Origin: Sulfurimonas sp. SAG-AH-194-C20
Lineage (GTDB): Bacteria; Campylobacterota; Campylobacteria; Campylobacterales; Sulfurimonadaceae
Reading direction: 5' to 3'
Assembly: GCF_029215975.1 (NCBI RefSeq)
Contig: NZ_JAEMVD010000001.1
Location: 62,001 to 126,000, forward strand
DNA: 64,000 nt
Part shown: positions 59,533-64,000 of the stretch, piece by piece
Position numbering within the stretch: position 1 is the stretch's first letter
How the letters are laid out: each line of letters begins with the position of its first letter
Program-made: the position numbers and the translations under genes
The notes under the pieces: generated by a model
The model's database searches: none
What the model was told of the DNA's origin: nothing
Seen by the model: only the letters and a program-made list of their open reading frames with translations

Positions 59533-61027
59533 GAGACTATCGTTTTTGACATTTTTTAAAAAAGATGTGATAGAAGAAGATTTTTTAGATCTACAGACAG
59601 ACAAAATACTTAATGATTTTGATCAAGAGTATAGGTTTAAAGATGTCAATGAACTAATATATCCAGATAGAGAAATAAAAACAAACCTTGTTCATAGTGC
59701 TACGGTACTATGGACAAGAGTTGTGAACTCTTCACATAGCATTTACAAAAAAATTCAGATTTTAGAAGCTGACTACATAGAAGTAAAGTCTGAACTTGAT
59801 AACAAACTAGACTACGAACTCTTAAACCATGAGAAAAAACATACTGCTGTTATGCAAGAGGTAGTAGTAGTAGATCAAGAGTTGTTAGAGTATAACAACC
59901 AAAGAAAAGAGATAGAAAAAGCCTACCATAAGATAGGTGAGAAGAAGATTCAAAAAGGGAGTCTAAATAGACTAAGTGCTTTTTGGTTCTTGTTTGTCAT
60001 GGGTATAGCGGCAATTGCAGAACTTTTTATGTATAAAAATGTTTTTCTTTCACAAGAAATAGGTCTTATGGCAGATAAGGCAGCACAAGACAAGTACACG
60101 GTTGAGTTGATGGCACTTGGTATGGCTTCTGGTTTTACTGTTATGATTATCTGGTTGTCTCATAAACTTGGTGAGCTTTTAAGACACTTCGATAGTGCTA
60201 CAAAGGGTGAGGTGAAGTCTTATATCATTAAGTTTTTGTTCATCACTCTTGTGCTTGTCTCGGCGATAGCTGTAACTGTAGTTATTCGTGGGGATATGCA
60301 TGAAATCCTTGCTAAAGATCAAAAAGTAGAACAACTTCAAGGTGAGGTTGAAGATGCAGGAAACCCATTTACTGATAATGGTGGTGGTTTTGACTCTGAT
60401 GAGGAAGAGTCTGGCTTTGGTGATGAAGAGGATGATTCAGGATTTGGTTCTGAGGATGAAGAAGATAGCATTTCTCCTTCCAAAAATTCAAAACAATTAC
60501 AAATCCAGCAGCTAAGAGATGAGGTAAACGCAGACAAAGGTAAAACATCACTGCTCTTTGTTATCATAAATATATTTATCGTTGTGGGTGGCTTATTTTT
60601 GTCTTATGAGACACACACCTCTAGTAAGATTTATGAAACCATAGAAAAGCATCTCAAAAAACTTGAAAAACTCAAAAAGTCTTTGGAGAAAGAGCTTCGT
60701 AACTTAGATAAAGAACTTGTCAAGTTTAAGAGTAAGCAGATAGACAGACACTTTAAGTCACTCCTCTTAAAAGCAGCCCTCTACGATAAAGAGGTAAGAA
60801 CCTATAACACTTATATGCAGATATTTGAGCTAAAGATGCAACTTATTGAGGATTATATCAAAAAAGTATATGAAGAAAAAGGTGTAGAGTATAGTCCCAT
60901 AAGTTACACAGACATCATAGATGGTAGAATCAATCTAGACCATAGAAAAGAGCTACACCATGTGAGTAATATAAAAGAGTACATGATATATAAAAACAGT
61001 AATATTGGGAGTGAAAATAATGTTTAA
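59519..61027 (+). CDS. Four-TM coiled-coil membrane protein with acidic loop
   Basis: TMs FWFLFVMGIAAIAELF, MASGFTVMIIWL, FLFITLVLVSAIAVTVV, LLFVIINIFIVVGGLFL; loop DSDEEESGFGDEEDDSGFGSEDEEDS. Confidence 0.7.
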   Translation: MDFFKRLSFLTFFKKDVIEEDFLDLQTDKILNDFDQEYRFKDVNELIYPDREIKTNLVHSATVLWTRVVNSSHSIYKKIQILEADYIEVKSELDNKLDYELLNHEKKHTAVMQEVVVVDQELLEYNNQRKEIEKAYHKIGEKKIQKGSLNRLSAFWFLFVMGIAAIAELFMYKNVFLSQEIGLMADKAAQDKYTVELMALGMASGFTVMIIWLSHKLGELLRHFDSATKGEVKSYIIKFLFITLVLVSAIAVTVVIRGDMHEILAKDQKVEQLQGEVEDAGNPFTDNGGGFDSDEEESGFGDEEDDSGFGSEDEEDSISPSKNSKQLQIQQLRDEVNADKGKTSLLFVIINIFIVVGGLFLSYETHTSSKIYETIEKHLKKLEKLKKSLEKELRNLDKELVKFKSKQIDRHFKSLLLKAALYDKEVRTYNTYMQIFELKMQLIEDYIKKVYEEKGVEYSPISYTDIIDGRINLDHRKELHHVSNIKEYMIYKNSNIGSENNV

Positions 61028-62231
61028 AATTTTAACTGCGCTTATCTTGAGTATAGGAGTTTTGAGTGCGAGTACTTATGTGGTAGTAGACATAGCACAG
61101 GGTATCTCAAAGAAAGAGTACAAAGAACTAGGTAAACTTACTTACCCTGATAAAAAAGACAAAAGAAATATCTATAAACATAAAGAAGAGATTTTTTTAT
61201 ACTCCTTTAATGCTACAAATACGCTCTCTTCTGACTTCACATATCTACAAAGAGATAAGGATGAAGATGCTTGGAAAGAGTCCAAAAAGAGTTTTATGTC
61301 TTTTTTTTCTAAGGTAAATGCATATGGTGTAAAAAAGAAAAATAAAGCAAGTCCAAATATTATATTTTTAGTAGATACTTCTGGAAGTATGAAAAAAAAT
61401 GGTGTTATGGATGATGTGAAAAGCACTATAAAGTATCTTATAAATGCTAAAAGTGAAAAGGCGAAAGTTGCCATAGTCAGTTTTGATGGCAAAAAAAATA
61501 TGAAAGAGTCTACTCGTGCGAAAATTCTTTGTAACTTTAGTAAATCAAATACTAAGTTAAACAGTGTTGTTAGCTCCATGAAACCATCAAGATACGATAC
61601 TTTTTTAGGGTCTGGTCTCTTACGAGTAGAGAGACTACTCTCTCAAGTAGACATAAAAAAAACTTTAGTACTACTCTTTACTGATGGCAAGGCTGTAGAT
61701 GACAAAGAAAAAGCATTAAAAATCATAAAAAGGTTTAAGTCAAGTGGTATAAAACTAAAAGTAGTAGCAGTTGGTGGTGCAGATGTTGATATGCTGAAGA
61801 GTTTTTCAACTACAGGCTATGTTTTTAATGCAACTTCAAATGATTTAAAAAGTATGACATACGGGATGAGTGTTGGAAGCGATGAACTCTTTTTAAGACT
61901 AAACAGCTTCCTTGAAAACTCACCCAAGATTACTAAAAATGATAGACTCATCATCTACTCCTCTATGATGAATGTAGATACACAAAGTGACTTTTTTATA
62001 GTGCCTAACATTGCATCTAAAAACTTCTATAAAGAGATGCAAAAAATCAATGAAGACAGAAGTATAAATGTAAAGCTTCATGGTGCAAAAGTGTATGTAC
62101 GTTTGATTGGAAAGATGGATGCAACAAGAGAAAATAATCTTAAAATATTTTATAAAAGATTTTTCAAAGAAGCAGGAGGAGAGTTGAAGTTTTTTGCTAA
62201 CTCTTCACTCTCTAAGTCAAAGATAAAATAG
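61020..62231 (+). CDS. Exported von Willebrand factor A domain protein
   Basis: Signal peptide; MIDAS NIIFLVDTSGSMKKNG..SRYDTFLGSGLL..VLLFTDGKAVDDK. Confidence 0.85.
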   Translation: MFKILTALILSIGVLSASTYVVVDIAQGISKKEYKELGKLTYPDKKDKRNIYKHKEEIFLYSFNATNTLSSDFTYLQRDKDEDAWKESKKSFMSFFSKVNAYGVKKKNKASPNIIFLVDTSGSMKKNGVMDDVKSTIKYLINAKSEKAKVAIVSFDGKKNMKESTRAKILCNFSKSNTKLNSVVSSMKPSRYDTFLGSGLLRVERLLSQVDIKKTLVLLFTDGKAVDDKEKALKIIKRFKSSGIKLKVVAVGGADVDMLKSFSTTGYVFNATSNDLKSMTYGMSVGSDELFLRLNSFLENSPKITKNDRLIIYSSMMNVDTQSDFFIVPNIASKNFYKEMQKINEDRSINVKLHGAKVYVRLIGKMDATRENNLKIFYKRFFKEAGGELKFFANSSLSKSKIK

Positions 62232-62831
62232 ATGTCTCAGTTCTCACAAAAGTACTATAAGCATTACTTTGTCGGCAAAAAAAAAGAAGTAGAGAGTATA
62301 GAGTTTGACTTTTGGGTATGGAGTAACAGGTATAAGTTTTTTGAAATAATAGTTATACTTTTACTACTGCTCATACTCTTTTGTGTATGTACAAGATGTG
62401 TAGAGCCAAGTCACAGAAGTATATCTTTTGGCATGGATACACCTGATGTAAGTCTAGCATCACAACAGCACGATATGAAGAGAAACGAACCTCCCGTACC
62501 TAAAAAAAAAGCCCCACTACTAACTCTTGAAGAAAAGATACCAAAACTTGTACTTCCAGAACTCTCAAAACTCATCCCCAAAAAAGAGGTCACACTCCAA
62601 GAATACATGTACTATGTAAACGACACAAACAAAGGTTTTCCAAGTTATATAGATGCTCAAACAAACAGAATGATAAAAGAAAAAAGACCAAGTTGTAAGG
62701 GTGTAGAGTGTCCAGTACGTGGCATAAGTCAAGAGGATAAACAAGCATATGCAGAGTGGTTAAGTGAGCAGGGCAGTGCAAAATACAAGGTAGTTGAAAC
62801 CTCTAAAGGCTTTTTTATCTCACAAATGTAA
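62232..62831 (+). CDS. Single-TM protein with truncated FGE-sulfatase-like C-terminus
   Basis: TM FEIIVILLLLLILFCVC; CPVRGISQEDKQAYAEWLSEQGSAKYKV. Confidence 0.6.
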   Translation: MSQFSQKYYKHYFVGKKKEVESIEFDFWVWSNRYKFFEIIVILLLLLILFCVCTRCVEPSHRSISFGMDTPDVSLASQQHDMKRNEPPVPKKKAPLLTLEEKIPKLVLPELSKLIPKKEVTLQEYMYYVNDTNKGFPSYIDAQTNRMIKEKRPSCKGVECPVRGISQEDKQAYAEWLSEQGSAKYKVVETSKGFFISQM

Positions 62832-63071
62832 GCTCAAGGAAGAGAAGAGACTGCTTTCCCCCCTTTACTGTACAGACAGGGCTTAAGTGTATGTTACTTC
62901 CTGATATTCTCACTGTTTTAGGGTTTATATTATCACGATGTATACTCCATAGCCTATCATCAAAAAAGTGTTTATCAAATTAGCAAGAAGAAGGGGCATA
63001 TGTTGTAAACATAGTGTCTATTTTATTACGGATTTTAGGTTTATATATAAGCAGAGTCGAAATCACCCAGT

Positions 63072-63974
63072 TTAAAAATAGTAGTGTATTGATTGTAAGT
63101 TAATAACCGTTTTATAGTCGCCTTGATCAAACTGTGTAATGTTAATATTCCAGTAATTCTCCAATGCCATGCCCACGATTATAGCAACTGCTTCTGGCAT
63201 AGAGTGTGCAATGGTTATATCTGAATACTCCAAATGCAGATTATTAATAGTGTTATAAATCTCCTGAGCATATAAGACCCAGTCCTCATTCATACCGATA
63301 GTACCATTGCCTAAACTCTTCAAGATGACCTTGTTCTCAAAGTCTTTAAAGGTGTCATGATCATAAGAGACATTATGACTAGAGAGTTGTATCACTAAAA
63401 GAAGGCTTTTGCTTTGTGGGTTAGATATGTTTTTAACAAGAGAGAACTTCTTATACTCTGTAATCTGTTCTTTATATTGTCTTGAAGATATCGTTGCAAC
63501 CCTGTCAAAGCGATCTTGAAAGTCATTATTCTGATACACAACAATCCCATCACTACGAAACATACTACCAATAGCAAAGCCGATGGCAGGTCTTTTAAGA
63601 TAAGCGATATGGAACTGTACCTTGTTGTCAAAACACCGTTCAATAGCATTGAGAGAGTAGCGAATAATTTGCAAAAAGCTAATCAGCCTTTTATTATCAT
63701 ACATACTACCGTTATACTGAAAGAGCAGATCATTTCGTGAGATATTAAAGTAGCGATTTAACTTTTTTTCGATATCCTTAAAACGCTTGTCTTTTTCGAT
63801 CTCTTTGGTAATGGAGAGATAGATAGCATTGAGTGGTTTTGGATCATCTACACTAATAACAATGGGAATAGGCAACACTTCATTGGTGTAAAACTTTCTC
63901 ATACGATACTCGTCAATAACAGACCAAGACAATAGCGCAAGTGCAATAAATAGTGTTATCCAAAAACCATACAT
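63072..63974 (-). CDS. Probable TM-SAVED (CBASS-type) effector, N-terminus extends past the window edge
   Basis: TM MYGFWITLFIALALLSWSV; VQFHIAYLKRPAIGFAIGSMFRSDGIVVYQ and ITIAHSMPEAVAIIVGMALENYWNINITQFDQGDYKTVINL; frame stays open to position 64000. Confidence 0.6.
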   Translation of the reverse strand: MYGFWITLFIALALLSWSVIDEYRMRKFYTNEVLPIPIVISVDDPKPLNAIYLSITKEIEKDKRFKDIEKKLNRYFNISRNDLLFQYNGSMYDNKRLISFLQIIRYSLNAIERCFDNKVQFHIAYLKRPAIGFAIGSMFRSDGIVVYQNNDFQDRFDRVATISSRQYKEQITEYKKFSLVKNISNPQSKSLLLVIQLSSHNVSYDHDTFKDFENKVILKSLGNGTIGMNEDWVLYAQEIYNTINNLHLEYSDITIAHSMPEAVAIIVGMALENYWNINITQFDQGDYKTVINLQSIHYYF

Positions 63975-64000
63975 ACCAAGATAGGCATCGGAGAGAAGTC

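Noticed and set aside
59519-61027. MotA/ExbB-type proton channel
   Set aside because: TM count is compatible but no recognisable ExbB/MotA motif; left as an unassigned membrane protein.
1-64000. tRNA, rRNA and CRISPR loci
   Set aside because: No cloverleaf, rRNA or regularly spaced repeat structures recognised by eye; a tRNAscan/CRISPR search would be decisive.

Overview
AT-rich bacterial chromosome segment, most consistent with a Campylobacterota (Sulfurimonas-like) genome judging from gene content; taxonomy is inference. Left part (0.2-14 kb): housekeeping and redox genes (TrmH-type methyltransferase, DbpA-like helicase, glutathione peroxidase, MsrA-Trx-MsrB fusion) plus a KCGAGKCG-repeat secreted peptide and a DoxX/HvfX-like protein. 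14.0-25.8 kb: minus-strand copper-resistance operon (KCGAGKCG lipoprotein, HMA protein, haem-binding protein, CopB, multicopper oxidase, Cu P-type ATPase, CusABC-type efflux). 25.8-31.1 kb: PAS/MCP-CZB chemoreceptor pair, porin, cytochrome and a two-component system. 31.2-40.1 kb: tandem AAA+ ATPase coupled to a stand-alone FtsZ C-terminal-like protein, then McrBC, DUF2779 nuclease, PLD-like and WYL proteins (likely defence island). 40.1-46.5 kb: MutY, methyltransferase, TetR with visible operators, and metabolic genes. 46.8-50.9 kb: two copies of a Zn-ribbon IS256-like element flank a TA pair and a second FtsZ-C-like protein; both transposases are broken by many related 19/20/34-nt insertions. 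52.9-62.8 kb: exported CHAT protease-like/CHASE2 operon divergent from a coiled-coil/VWA membrane operon. The right edge cuts through a probable TM-SAVED (CBASS-type) effector. An octamer, AAACGCAG/CTGCGTTT, is strongly over-represented (30 exact copies by hand count) and absent from the accessory blocks. All calls come from reading the sequence; no database searches were run.
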